Source of the DNA: Gyrodactylus bullatarudis | Lineage: Eukaryota > Platyhelminthes > Monogenea > Gyrodactylidea > Gyrodactylidae | Length of the DNA: 64,000 nt | Direction: 5' to 3' | Assembly: GCA_012064415.1 (NCBI GenBank) | Contig: SSNU01000042.1 | Location: 653,822 to 717,821, forward strand | Shown here: positions 40,001-52,400 of the stretch, piece by piece | Layout of the letters: the number at the start of each line of letters is the position of its first letter | How positions within the stretch are numbered: position 1 is the first letter of the stretch | Made by a program: the position numbers and the translations under genes | Notes under the pieces: model-generated | What the model was told of the DNA's origin: nothing | Databases searched by the model: none | The model's input: the letters and a program-made list of their open reading frames with translations, nothing else

Positions 40001-43000
40001 TGGAATACTGCAAAGCATTTAGGCAGCTTTGTCAACTTTATCATCACCGGTGTGACAGTCCTTGTGGTCGCAGTACCTGAAGGTCTCCCCCTAGCAGTGA
40101 CAATATCTCTTGCTTATTCTGTGAAGAAAATGATGAAAGATAACAATCTGGTACGTCATCTAGACGCCTGTGAGACCATGGGTAATGCAACGGCAATTTG
40201 TTCCGACAAGACCGGTACTTTGACGACCAACCGGATGACAGCTGTCGAATGCTACCTTGAGAGGATGCACTACCCTGCAGGGGCCCTACCAAAGAAGGAA
40301 AAACTCTCCAAGTACACCTGCGACCTCATCCAACCTGCCATAGCCATAAACAGTGGATTTACATCACAGATCATAGTTAGTTGTTATGACAAGTTAACTG
40401 TAGTGTGAATAGTTCATTTTACCATGATGGTTTGATTTGTAGAAGCCAAAGACTACCAATGAAAAGCCGCAACAAATCGGAAACAAGACAGAGTGTGCCC
40501 TCCTGGGATTCCTCGGCCATTTGGGCTACGACTATGAGGCGATACGCAAAGAGAATCCCGAAAGTACCTTCCTTAAGGTTTATACATTCTCCTCTAAGCG
40601 TAAATCCATGTCTACAGTCATTAAGATGAACGATGCTATTTATGTCTTTACCAAGGGAGCATCTGAAGTTATTCTGGGCAAGTGAGTGTCTTTCCATGGA
40701 GAATTTATTACAAGGTTCGCTAATTTTCTACACCATTTTCAGCTGTAACACAATGGTTGGCGACAAGGGAGAAACCCAAACCCTGAGTCAAGAGTTGAAG
40801 GAGCAAATAACTAGCAATGTAATTGAAAAGATGGCAGGCAACGGCTTGAGGACAATTGGCCTCTCTGTCAAGGTCTACCCCCTAGACTCAAAGCAATATC
40901 AAGATGAAGATGACATTCTCAGTGATATGCTCCTAATTGGCATTGTCGGCATTGAAGATCCTGTTAGACCGGAGGTGCCTCATGCCATAAGTACTTGCAT
41001 GAGAGCTGGCATCACTGTCCGCATGGTTACTGGGGACAATATAAACACTGCTCGATCAATTGCCCTAAAATGTGGCATTCTCAAGCCAGAAGATCTCAAC
41101 GAGCCTTATGCTATAATGGAAGGGAAAAAGTTCAATGAACTAGTCAAGAACAGTCAGGGGAAAGTACGCCAGTCACTTATTGATAAAGTCTGGCCGAAAT
41201 TGCGAGTGTTGGCCAGGTCTAGTCCCACGGATAAGTATACTCTTGTCAAGGGAATTATTGATTCCAAAGCCTTTGCAACAGCTGAAGTTGTTGCAGTCAC
41301 CGGAGATGGTACGAATGATGGACCCGCTTTAAAACGAGCCGATGTTGGTTTTGCCATGGGCATAGCTGGCACTGACGTCGCTAAGGAAGCCTCAGATATC
41401 ATTTTGACTGATGACAATTTTACTAGCATTGTAAAGGCTGTCATGTGGGGTAGAAATGTTTACGATAGTGTAGCCAAGTTCCTCCAGTTTCAGCTAACTG
41501 TAAATGTTGTCGCCATTCTGGTGGCCTTTTGTGGTGCCTGCATTCTTGAGGCTAGTCCCCTCAAGGCAGTTCAAATGTTATGGGTTAACCTGATTATGGA
41601 TACGCTAGCCTCATTGGCTCTAGCGACTGAACTTCCAACTGAAGCCCTCCTAGAACGTGCCCCATACGGTAGAAATAAGGCTCTTATCGACACACAAATG
41701 ATGAAGAATATTCTCGGCCAAGCTGTCTACCAGCTCACGGTCATATTCTACCTTATCTGGGCTGGACCCAAGTACCATGAATTCGATGATGCCCTTGACG
41801 AAATCAACATACCCTCTGAGCATATGACAATGATTTTCAATACCTTTGTCCTTATGACCCTGTTCAATGAAATCAATGCCAGGAAAATCCACGGGGAGCG
41901 TAACGTCTTCAAGGGTATCTTTACGAATCCGATTTTCGGAATTATCTGGGTGACAACCTTTGCTGGTCAGGTAAGTGTACTCTATAGATTAGATGTCTCT
42001 TTGAAAATTCTTCATTCATCTTTTAGATTTTGATCGTACAATTTGGCGGTATTGCAATCAGTGTGAAGGCCCTCTCCCTGGAACTATGGGTTTGGTGTAT
42101 TTTCTTCGGAATGGGCACATTACTATGGAATCAGGTGCTCAACACGATTCCAGACACCTGCATTCAAAAGATGTGCGCTAAGCTGAAATGTTGCAAGACC
42201 ACTGAGAAGCCTGATGCCAAACGATTCGGATTAAACACCCAAGGTAAGTTGAGAATTTCCGTCATGTCGTTGAGAAGTTTTCCATTTCCCTATTTGTAGA
42301 AGATGAAGCCGATGAGAAGTTGATGAGTGAACTGAATCAAGGCCCAGTCGATGTTGAAGCACAGGACGGACGCACTGGACGAGGGAGCGGTAAATTTGGA
42401 AAGATTCTCAAACAGTCCACTCTGCCCCAAGATATGGACAATGAACTTGGCCGGAATAGTCAAATTCTCTGGATTCGAAGCCTTTCAAGACTTCAAACTC
42501 AAGTATGTCCATGCACGATGGCCAGCGTGATGTTATAAAGTTACAAAATAGAGAGTCTGTATGGTATTTACCAAAGTTTAGAAATTGATGCCTTTCTATA
42601 ATCCTGGGACTACCTGCAGACTCCAGACTCTAACTTTATTCTCAAGATGGTCTTGTCTCTTTATCTCAATCTATACATATTTCTTGCTAACTGCACTTTG
42701 CACCTCTCTGGGTGTATTTAACACTATTCAGTAAAGGAGGCTTCTCACCTCCGAGAAGAGTATCAAATACACCCTCTCCCCTCCTCCCACTAATGGCCAA
42801 TGATCTATGAATCAAAATTTGATTGAGTTGGGCCATTCATTTTATTATTTATTCCTCTGTGTGGTGACTTTCTTCGCTCCATGGTGACAATAACTACTAC
42901 ATGTGGAATGCTGTTTCTTGGTGTGTCTGTCTCACTTGAAGCACTGGCTACTTTTCTGTAGAAAAATATTACACACTGAAAAATTAATGCACTGTGGGTG

Positions 43001-44217
43001 CAAACACAAAAAAAGATGGAAAATGGGCTTTCTGGTTCTCTCATAGATTCATCTGATTTTTCATTTTCCCTTCAATCTACAGCGATCAATTTCTACTTTG
43101 ACGTTAGACTCGCGACTCTCCTGGATTATGACAGTTCGACGTTCAGTACTCTTAGCTGCAACAGCGGCCGGGAAAGAAAGTGAATACGTTCTCAACCTCC
43201 CCTTTAGCGTGGATAAAACAGCAGACTTGATAGCAAACCTAAAGATCTAACTTGGCTCTAAAATGAATTTTTATTGAAACTCTCCTTTTTAATCTTACTT
43301 GATCTAAAACCTACCACCCCTTCTTACAGCTTCATACCGTGAGTGTATATATATATAAATATATGAAAAAAACCATCAGCTACATACATATAGAGTGGTA
43401 GTATTGATTTTAACCTAGTTAAATCTGTTTTTCACATATAACCATCATTTGTCTCAATTATACTTGGATTATACAGATGTGGGAAAAAAATAAATGAAAA
43501 TGCCCCTTTTGAATGCACACGTTTTGCGCTAATGACTTGATTTAAGCGCGTTGATGCCTTGAGCCGAAAGATCCAGACTCTAGTTTTACTGTTTCGAATC
43601 TCTCTGACTGTATCCAATACACAACTTGCATGCACCCGGATGAAAAATTGTAAAACTTGGGAGTAAAGAGTCAGGGTTTTTTAATCACCCTTTGTCTTGG
43701 TAGGCTTGGAAGTTTTGTAAGTTTCTTTCCAGAAGCTCACCACTACAACAACAACAACAGCAACAAGATAAACTAAGCTTGAGTAACTTCATGTTTCTGA
43801 CGCTAAACAATTTCTGTGTGCATGCTTTCACAAAAGAACTCATACTCATACTCAGTGTGTGTTAAATCATTGTCTCATCATATTTCTATACATTATAATG
43901 CATGGTATAATATACAGCAGCGAGGGAAAAAGAAGAAAAACATTCTTTTCATGAGTAATAATAATGATTATAATGTGTTAACACTAATCAAAAGTCACCT
44001 GTATGGTAATGAAGAATTAATAACTTTTTGTGCTTACTTTACTTTTCAGATGCAAGCTGTCGATGCTTTCAGGGCAAACGCTAATGCTGCCAAGAAGAGG
44101 GCATCCTACTTTAGACAGTTGTCCATATCAAGACCCCAGCCTGGCCCGTCTGCTGTAGCCATGATGTCTGATCCGAATCATTCGATACCCGAGTTTATTG
44201 ATGAAGAATCAGAGTGA
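19055..44217 (+). CDS. ATP2B: Plasma-membrane calcium-transporting ATPase (PMCA)
   Basis: P2B-type ATPase that exports Ca2+. Ten exons: 19055-19184, 19689-19862, 29291-29824, 34918-35046, 39921-40375, 40443-40681, 40743-41970, 42027-42243, 42300-42502, 44050-44217; phases agree, 1158 aa. Seen: first helices ([15 protein letters not shown]), [15 protein letters not shown], actuator TGES, PEGLP in helix 4, phosphorylation motif CSDKTGT (Asp418), RMVTGDN, hinge [11 protein letters not shown], and the C-terminal calmodulin-binding segment [13 protein letters not shown] followed by VDAFRANA. Introns 2 to 4 are about 9.4, 5.1 and 4.9 kb, while the next four are 56-67 nt. Intron 4 contains another gene, and intron 9 a possible alternative last exon. 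No C-terminal PDZ-ligand of the vertebrate b type is seen. Confidence 0.95.
19984..20030 (+). repeat. 47-bp exact repeat, copy 2
   Basis: Exact match of 618-664, in PMCA intron 2. Confidence 0.85.
20741..21075 (+). repeat. Dispersed repeat family D, copy 1
   Basis: Shares CTCGAG-x-GATAA, TTTTTACCCCTCATT, AAATTTATT and, further on, ATAACTGGTTTTAGAG and TTAACCTCT with 26711-26890, in the same order but with different spacing. Confidence 0.5.
23290..23314 (+). repeat. (GA)n microsatellite
   Basis: Uninterrupted AG/GA dinucleotides in PMCA intron 2. Similar shorter tracts lie at 5310-5327 and 30759-30776 (CT). Confidence 0.8.
23855..24048 (+). repeat. Dispersed repeat family B, copy 1
   Basis: About 194 bp, closely matching 31471-31672. 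Shared core includes GATATAGCCAAGATCTTTGC and CCAGGAGATTAATAAATTTC. No coding frame. Confidence 0.85.
25441..25481 (+). repeat. 41-bp local duplication, copy 1
   Basis: AGGGTTTTCAATCTCAACCA... recurs with three differences at 25894-25934, at the edge of a family C copy. Confidence 0.65.
25560..25890 (-). repeat. GGCGCC repeat family C, longest copy
   Basis: Read on the minus strand: AGTTGGGAATATATGATTTT, GGAATCTTACTCATGTTG, CCATTTGGCGCCAAAA, TTCGAACTTTGAGCTGAAAA, then GGATCAAGATTAGA. Blocks recur in the same order at the other copies. Confidence 0.7.
25894..25934 (+). repeat. 41-bp local duplication, copy 2
   Basis: AGGGTTTTCAACTTCAACCA...; partner of 25441-25481. Confidence 0.65.
26711..26890 (+). 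repeat. Dispersed repeat family D, copy 2
   Basis: Same blocks as 20741-21075 with a shorter middle. Confidence 0.5.
28795..29062. repeat. GGCGCC repeat family C, head-to-head partial copies
   Basis: The first part (28796-28875) is one end of the unit on plus (GTTGGGAATCTAGG..., GGAATCCTACTCATGTTG). The second part (about 28950-29062) is the other end on minus. The middle is missing, so two copies joined in opposite orientation or an internal inversion occurred. Confidence 0.55.
31471..31672 (+). repeat. Dispersed repeat family B, copy 2
   Basis: Second copy of the 23855-24048 unit in the same orientation, with a few substitutions and an 8-base insertion (ATCACACT) near its 3' end. Confidence 0.85.
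32725..32885 (+). repeat. GGCGCC repeat family C, short copy
   Basis: GCTGGGAATTTATGATTTTT, GGCACCAAATTCCC and GAGAGGGATCAA blocks in family order. Confidence 0.5.
35047..36384 (+). other. PMCA intron 4, part upstream of the nested gene
   Basis: About 1.3 kb, AT-rich. I see no coding exon. The last 300 bp should contain the promoter of the nested gene if it is transcribed separately. Confidence 0.45.
36385..39771 (+). CDS. Unrecognised intronless gene nested in PMCA intron 4
   Basis: A single open frame on the same strand as its host encodes about 1128 aa from the Met at 36385. The frame is open back to 36136, but that stretch is AT-rich and rich in Cys/Phe/Tyr, unlike coding sequence. I recognise no family. 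The N-terminus is acidic (SDYPIGDD, then DDEES), with another acidic patch near residue 245 ([10 protein letters not shown]). The rest looks mostly helical, with many Leu/Ile/Phe-rich stretches, a basic patch ([18 protein letters not shown]) and one EF-hand-like piece ([18 protein letters not shown]) that I do not trust. No signal peptide or clear membrane segment. Codon usage resembles the neighbouring exons. AATAAA lies 20 bp after the stop, and an acceptor-like AG (36378-36379) sits five bases before the Met. All multi-exon neighbours have introns; this does not. Confidence 0.75.
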   Translation: MSDYPIGDDLVENEYFDLYKEDAWNEEGKGKQNYNTDDEESIYATLVFSSSESLINLNIEDYDDYVIPPEARDVNLAVSLVETFEETVLFKDTVLNKKMKSILDKLLQDIREPDILEITVTRLIKEIPPLYCSKIKYYRDYGYRVTELIHKIYLGSFGYIENDIKSMLKICYSYSELSTHKMFCREELKNLKPKGRDKKVLLGLLIDYNLSLIRPTNMIQNEDLDVEPENPDDEEEINSYKKDDCIFMNKVPRDIICQYEEITFKWMPLGSSIKRIIKDLLRSNSSNIHALYECLDNLKELFEGKNTTEPKYMMEFLVFITRLYHSIAPKTNPMPDFFLKNIFEMRQEIAYFNHYNYYLKNKLCHGNSLAASFSKMFSAAIGMIYKEVTSEDGAHGDSFFPTERISFRYNDEFVQKMYGTIVFLKQNELFSSRKNHEKRLNKSLKFHETRRTGRIGHRYINKLEAIKGIVRQAKHLNNDPIRYHFLLEKLIESSKLEEKLFQIDIIRVFNEIVFRFVINLTGWNDPDTIVYNITWSFYRVYLVFLASSASTINRMIANSLFYNGLLFEMKKVNYENILKRLNVLQNTADPLISLIGTMQLSLCKHQIKFLSSGSNSQASKSYNNEISDFKKSFNSDIGHYFYMMINEAFEETSERQEVLRVIDKIVMVFQRFLLTKEEAAEFVRSAIRLAVFTMKSLHIRLKGEEEKILAIVDDPTMLDQPQVSFVGISSKLNKVYELIEVYRRKTNPYEKDYETVQFIDRNIFGNLPSISAKSFSFLDSGPSTLDRESILKIFQDNVTLLSNEDLEKFLAYFDTSSNEIETNQITEFSHMLNAYEFKFSADKVFVIALFNWFVLTYLYQKNISFGSENNRVLNLIYYAMKYLRRYQLDLAEYRTMLDRLEVKECKFLQELVRLQKILCCEEFNLSETKSLTKAQYSKLFVDYRYGQFQSYVLNFTDLTGQLSSNAIHMYHSFHLDFKRNGFSMKSLNHWLNDVTGIFEDYRMTEKQARLHVFDVTLIYVKLLWDNTNMPKKTLGTMMDFACQLCYEDSFRSAKNYIECVRLYKEIQSFNLLGDFQRLLFDKTFDQITEADENSKSKDSDCFSRYCVPVIKKVFGAFFVESEINDSLF
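39791..39796 (+). terminator. Poly(A) signal of the nested gene
   Basis: AATAAA 20 bp past the stop codon and 125 bp before the next PMCA exon. The nested gene therefore has its own 3' end inside the host intron. Confidence 0.55.
43083..43250 (+). CDS. Candidate alternative last exon of PMCA
   Basis: Lies in PMCA intron 9. A pyrimidine-rich acceptor (TTTCCCTTCAATCTACAG, AG at 43081-43082) is followed by 55 codons and TAA in the same phase (0) as the regular last exon, which is also 55 codons. The stretch is less AT-rich than the flanking intron. The predicted tail is [14 protein letters not shown]... ending DLIANLKI, with several Ser/Thr/Arg. Vertebrate PMCAs vary their C-termini by splicing at exactly this point, inside the calmodulin-binding region. 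A weak donor at 43180 (GTGAAT) would also allow an internal cassette. The peptide matches nothing I know; chance openness is possible. Confidence 0.4.
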   Translation, partial: RSISTLTLDSRLSWIMTVRRSVLLAATAAGKESEYVLNLPFSVDKTADLIANLKI

Positions 44218-44942
44218 TTAATCTTCCATTCACCTCCCCGCCCCTCTTCTATCCTCATTTCATATACATAGCCCCACCCCCTTCCTTACTCACAACGCCG
44301 CCTGCAACTTTTATCATTGTAAGACTTCATTCCGATTGCTGATAAGGGTTACTAATGAAAATTATACATGAAATATACAAAATGCCATTGAAGAAGACAA
44401 AACACGAAAACAAGTTTCTGCCAATTTTATCCAAATTTAAAAACCACATAATATATATCTATCAATACAATATATTATATTCATGGACTATAGTATATAT
44501 ATATATACGTATATATTAATTCCAAATGCCTTTTTTGATATATTTCACCATAGATATATGCTATATATATTATATATGTATTTACGAAATCGAGTAATTT
44601 TTGTTTCAATCTCCTCTTCATCGATAATTCCCTCCCTGCCCCCCACCACCACTAACCTGATCAAAGTGTATAATTTTTAATTTCGAGTAAAACAAAAACC
44701 GTCAAACTGTAGGTTTTTATAATGTATCTATCTCTATCTAAGCAATTCATTTTTTTCTGAGCATACACAAACCTAATGGTAGAAGTGGATCTATATACAA
44801 ATTCCTATTTCTTCCCAATATATTCTAATACATATGTTATTACGAATTACAAATATAAAAGGATACATATATATATTAATAATAATAATAAAAGACTTTA
44901 CAGGTATATAAATATATAAGCTTGTTAGTGTACACAGTTAGG
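44218..44942. other. Convergent gap PMCA / DDX41
   Basis: 725 bp holding both 3' untranslated regions. Very rich in TATA-type simple sequence around 44450-44580 and 44860-44890. No gene seen. Confidence 0.5.
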
Positions 44943-46960
<2,018 letters not shown>

Positions 46961-47089
46961 GATGAATTAGTTTGTCAACTGTTGAGGATTCTGAAATTTT
47001 TGGAAATATTTTGTAAAATTTCTCAATTCAAAGCCGAAATATTTCCTTCATGAATGTTTGTTATAATTCAAATGAATTTTGAATAATTA
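46961..47089. promoter_or_regulatory. Shared divergent promoter, DDX41 / PINX1
   Basis: 129 bp between opposed ATGs; AT-rich with no clear motif. Confidence 0.45.
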
Positions 47090-48337
47090 ATGCCGAAACA
47101 ATATTTTACCCTAAATCCGACGGGTCGACCGCTAGATGATACAAGTTGCTCTGTCGGACGAAGTCTCATACTGAAAATGGGCTTTATAGATGGTGAGGGA
47201 TTAGGAAAGAAGGGAGATGGTATAATTAATCCAGTTAAAGTAAGAAATTATCGTAATACAATATAGCCTGTTGCTAATTTCAGTAGTATGGGACTCGGGG
47301 CTACTGCCAAAGTGGCTGATTCCAGTTTCAAACAGTTGGATGATTTCTCCAGTATCCTCAAAAATCTTCAGTCCAAGAAGAAAGGCGATTCCAAAGTTAA
47401 AACAGACATCAAATCGACTAGTCTTGAAGAGAAATCCGCCAAATCCAAGAGTCGAATTCACTACGCCAAATTTATGCGCAGTAAAGATGTCTCCAAGTTT
47501 GACCAGAAAAGTCTCAAGGCAATCTTTTGTTCTGAGAAACAAGAAAAGGCCCTCACGGAACGGGATCAAAGCGACAATGGGGTAGATGAATCGCCCAATG
47601 ATCCAGCTACAGAATATCCCATGAACTACAAGAGTACCCTTTCCATGTCAGACTACTTCAACAAAAGGAGATCTGAAATTTTGTTGCAGAAAACAGAAGT
47701 AAAAGTTTTTAAAGCTGGCGAAAAATCAGATAAAAACAGTCTTGCATCAGATAGTCCCCTTGAATCTAAAGAAGTTGAGTTCCATAATGAAGAGAAACCG
47801 TCGAATATAGTTTTGAAAGTAGAGGACTCACCAAAGCGCGAAGAGCAATCAGCAGAACAGACGAGAGAGCAGTCGAGTGAACACCCTAAAAAGTCTAAAA
47901 AGAAAAATATGAAATCAGATCCCAGCGAGGGCCAGGATTGCCAATCGCCCAGCTCCATTGAGAGGGTAGATTCTCCCAAACCAAATGACGATGATACAGT
48001 CGATCAGGTCTCTTCGATAAGGCCTAAGACTAGCAAGAAGAAGAAGAAGAAATTTGAAGATTTGGAAGCTCAAGATGGTCTTGACGATGATGACGACACG
48101 CAAAAGGAACCAGACCAAGAAGACTGGCAAGTTGCCTCTGGTAAGAAGAGAAAACTCAAATCCACTAGCTGCAGTAAGAACCCATCTATAACAGGTGAAT
48201 TTTCCCAACCAAAAGAAGTCGAATATACTCAGTATGAAACGAACAGGCTGAGCAGTCAACCTGTCAAGGTGGACCTATCAAAGACCTCTTGGAAGTCAAC
48301 CAACGTTCACCTTATCAAGGGATACTCTCACTACTAA
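47090..48337 (+). CDS. PINX1: PINX1, G-patch nucleolar protein
   Basis: Two exons, 47090-47239 and 47267-48337, giving 406 aa. PINX1 family proteins act in rRNA processing with a DEAH helicase and bind telomerase. A G-patch (about 23-63) reads KMGFIDGEGLGKKGDG, then GLGAT after the junction. The following SLEEKSAKSKSRIHYAKF and SMSDYFNKRR blocks match PINX1 rather than other G-patch proteins. The C-terminal half is low complexity and charged (KKSKKKN, SKKKKKKFE, DDDDD) and ends in a short conserved-looking WKSTN segment. The intron is only 27 nt (47240-47266). A more usual-looking acceptor (TTTCAG, AG at 47282-47283) cannot be used in frame. Internal Met at 47288 is an alternative start but would lose the G-patch. 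Confidence 0.88.
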
Positions 48338-48428
48338 ATGTAAATAGCTTCTCATTACTCTTGCATTGAAAACAGAAGAAATCCCTGTGAGTTGTGTGAT
48401 AGAAACCAAATAATAATACAATTTGCTA

Positions 48429-48434
48429 AATAAA
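48429..48434 (+). terminator. Poly(A) signal of PINX1
   Basis: AATAAA 92 bp after the stop. Confidence 0.5.
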
Positions 48435-48504
48435 TTGTAACAAATGTTTTAATTCTTACTCTCTCCCTTGTACATTTAGTTCATTCAGAGCATTAATTCT
48501 GATT

Positions 48505-48854
48505 TTACTATTATTGGGCTCTAAACTCATGGGGGAAGGTTAGAGAAAACAGACGTATATTATACAGTTGTCGCCAAATCCATTTCTTGTGACCCATTTT
48601 AAAAAAAAACCTCTTTTTTGAGAGAACCAATCAAATTCTTATATACCAGAGATTCACGTAATTTTGTATATACGTCCGAAAATCCACTTATTTGCATTTA
48701 GAAATTATTTGAAGTATGGAAAAACAAGATTTTTATTAACACTGAATACGTATTTTTTAAAGTTTCATCAGCAGTGTTACTCTACCCTGGTCACTATAAT
48801 ATACGTCTGTTTCCTCTAACCTTCCCCCATGAGTTTAGAGCCCAATAATAGTAA
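48505..48854. mobile_element. MITE-like element with 60-bp terminal inverted repeats
   Basis: Left end 48505-48564 and right end 48795-48854 are reverse complements with one mismatch in 60. Ends read CTATTATTGGGCTCTAAACT inward from a TA dinucleotide on each side, as expected for a Tc1/mariner-type TA target duplication. The 230-bp interior has no ORF, so it is non-autonomous. The near-identical ends suggest recent activity. Confidence 0.8.
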
Positions 48855-49422
48855 TATTTTTGATGAAGTTCGACAATACTATTGTTCAAATTCTAATTTT
48901 AGATTATATCTGTCTTTCGTCAAATTATAATTTTAATCGTGGCTGGAAAAATTTGCTATTTTTTAGTATATAAATAATCGAGAAAGAACCATGTTAAATC
49001 TCTCTTTATTCTAAAGTAAAGAATAAGGATAGCAAAATTTTACTTTTAGGCCTCTTGATCAAGGCCTCTCAGCTTATCATTGCCTTAGAATGGTTCTCGA
49101 TATTTTCATTTGTTTGTTATTCACGAAGAAATATTCACGAATAAAGAATTGAATTAAAATCTTATTTACTAACAAGTAGTATTAATAAAATGCATGCTAT
49201 TGAGAATGAAGACATTTATCTATTTACCTAAATTTGCTTCTTTGTCGAGAACATTTGAGCAGGCTCAAAGTAATTCCAATAAATTTACAAGAATTCGTAC
49301 CAATTATCAAAAGATATCTGATCTATAGAAGGGTTATTTTCTCTGAGGCACTTTGGTTCTCAAAACTGATTCAAAACATGACTCAACAATGAACAATGCA
49401 TTCAGTAGTTGGGTATTTCCAA

Positions 49423-49428
49423 TTTATT
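49423..49428 (-). terminator. Poly(A) signal overlapping the stop codon
   Basis: On the minus strand TAAATAAA places AATAAA across the end of the stop codon of the GPR158-like gene, so the 3' UTR may be only about 20 nt. It supports this as the true end, without missing membrane exons. Confidence 0.5.
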
Positions 49429-52400
49429 TACAAAAGCAATAAAAACACGAGGCCTGCCTGTAATAGGTAGATAAGGGGTCTGGGGGTTAACTGAAGGGCA
49501 TCGCTCTGTCTGCATCTGAGAATGTCGAATCGATTCTTTTGATCAGCTCTATTTGCTATGAACTCTGTCTCCATGGTCTCTCCATCGTAATACCATTCAA
49601 TCGAATTCAAGGGAAACTCGTAACCTTGACGACACTGGCATTTGTAGCTACCCCATTTGAATTCACGCCCAGGGATATGTTGACACTGGAACGGAGAGAG
49701 AGAGAGAGTTGGGGATCAGTCATTAAAATTCAATCTACATCTTTTTGAACCTTCATAACTCTACCTGTTTGACAGGTTTCTGGATCAATTAAATTTTAAA
49801 TTGAAGCCCACAATGTGAACTTGCATTAGTAATATTTTTGGCCAAATAACTTTATCTTTGTAGCTAAATTTTGGTTTATATAAAAATTGTGAAATAGTCT
49901 CGGCAGCGAAAGGCTTAAGGTTTCATTATGTATTTTTCTTTCTACAATCAAAATAAGAAGAAATTTGATTTTTCGCCTTTCAAATTCAAGGGTTAAAAAG
50001 GTTGTATATATCACTAGGGCAGTAACTTTGCTAATTCTGCTATTTTTGATATGATGGATAGAATTTTAATACGAATTAGGCACTATTTCGTTTTGCTCTT
50101 CTAAACCTCATGATAGTCGAGATGATTTTGCTATCAAGATATACGATGCCCGTTTATTGCTAATCCTTCACCGCAAGCCCATGATAGATTATGCTTATTA
50201 TAATAAGACTTTGTTAATCTTTTTTACTTCTCTACATTACCAAGACTTTGCTACAATAAATTTAAACTTGGTTCATCTATCATCTGTTATTCGTAGAGCA
50301 TAAAAAGTGGTTTATTTATAGTTTGTGATATACCTTACCTATAAGATAATTAGTTGTCCTGAGAAATGTAAATTTACATATATCTATACTACTTACTTAA
50401 AAGTAGATGTGTATTTATTTAAAAGAGAACATATAGTTTTGATCGTCCAATAGGAATATATTTGTCTGAAATAGAGCCACCTACTTTCTTTATCTATATG
50501 CAAATAGGCCACCTACCCCTGTACACTCTTCCCAAGGATAAAACTATCTACCTATCGACAACTTCCCCACCGCCTCCCCAATCCTCACTCCATATACGAA
50601 CGTAAAGTCTGAGAAGGACAGTTTTTGTATGTTTGTGTGTGATCAGAATCCATTTCTAGATTTCTACTTCATATTCATTCTCTCTTCTGAGTAAACAAAT
50701 TCTCATACAACACGACTACATACAAACACACAAATGTACACATACCATGCAAAAAAGGGGTTCTCTTGTTATTAATTTTGAGAGCCGTTTCGAGTCCAAG
50801 AAAAGTTTAGCCCTCCAGGTCCGTCTCTATCTCTTGGGTTGTCACTTTTCATCGATGATTCCGCGTTAACAACCATCTCTTCTCTTGGAGATTTGAGTGA
50901 GTGGCATATTTGTAACGGGAAACGTTGATAAATAATGACAATGATTTTAAAAAATATGAGACGATTCCTAGAGTGCCAAGCAACTCTCGGCTCTGTTTCT
51001 CTCTGTGAAAGCACAGAGAAAGATTGAAAATAACACATTTCGTGAACTTACAAAGGTACTCTCGAAATTGCATTTGGCAGTGTTTTTGAAAAAGTTTGGC
51101 GTATAGAACGATTGAGGACACTGGTTTATGTCCAGGTTTAGGAGTTGGACACTGACCGTTACAACACCCCTGTAGATGTAGAATGATATCAATGAATAAT
51201 ATCATATATATAAATGTCTATAAATAAATTCAGAGAGTCTCCAGTTGTCTCAAGTTGGTCGGTCCTCCTCAATCTGTGAAGGGAAAACTGAATTTCTCAA
51301 TTCTTTATACCCTTTCTTTTTTTCCTCTTCTGACAGTATATATATATATTCTCATATACTCCCCACACATAATGCCCTGTATATGTGCGTCAGTATATAC
51401 CACTCAGACTCAGAAGCATACACACAAACAGAGTATACACTTTGAGTAGGGAAAATCTTTTACTCTTGTAGATGTAGAACGTACAATGTACACGGAGAGA
51501 AAACTAAAGGTATAGAGACACACACAAAGCTGAGGAAAATGGGGGCCAATGAGAATCTGAGAAATATTCTCCATAATGTTACTACGTCGATCTTTCCTCT
51601 TGTATGCTATATTTCTTCCCTTCTCCAAATTATCTCATATAATATCATATAATATAGAGAGGGATACATATATATATACTAAAAAGAGGTAAACAGATGG
51701 ATAAATGCAAGAAAAGAGGAGAGTAATTATAGAAGGTTATCGATTGAATAAGGCAAAAAGAAGCTGTATGATTCATCTCTCCGGGTAAAAGACCAAAAAA
51801 GCTTTCCCCCCCCCGCACACACACACGTGAGAACTACTTCAGTGGGATGTGTATTTTTTTGTATTTGTAATAGGCTAACGTTAATATAGAGGGGTAAGAG
51901 TCTGAGGATATTCTGCTACGATCTCGAAAATAAATCAATAACCGAAAAAAAGGAGAATTCCGATATGACTCATGAGGTTACTCATTTTTATAAAGGGATA
52001 AGAAGCCAGTTTGTGCATAATATGAGTCAGTCAGAATCTTTTATTTCTTCCCGGCCCCCAATACTGCGAGAATACTCTAGATAGAATTATGATGATAAAC
52101 TCTAGGAAATCCATTACCCATCTGCTGGAATACGCAAAAATCTAAGCTCTCATTCGTGATCAAACACTTGCTTTACTAATTCAAAACAAGAGACAAGAGG
52201 TTGAATGCGATTCATGAAAAAATATTCTCGGTGACTTTGATAAAGGGTTCCAAGACTCACATAAATGTAAGCTGTTTCTCCGGTCCAATTGGGCCGAAAA
52301 AGGGTGCAGCATATGTGATAAGCCAATCCTTCTTCGGTCCATTGCAATCAAAGTAGGGATGTGTCCAGAAGCCATCTTCATACTTTGGGGCCCTATAATA

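Larger units (their letters stand above)
48338..49427. other. Convergent gap PINX1 / GPR158-like gene
   Basis: 1.1 kb with the two 3' ends and the MITE-like element at 48505-48854. No further gene seen. Confidence 0.5.

Noticed and set aside
47653..48259. Two minus-strand ORFs of 108 and 114 codons
   Set aside because: Antisense of the low-complexity PINX1 tail.
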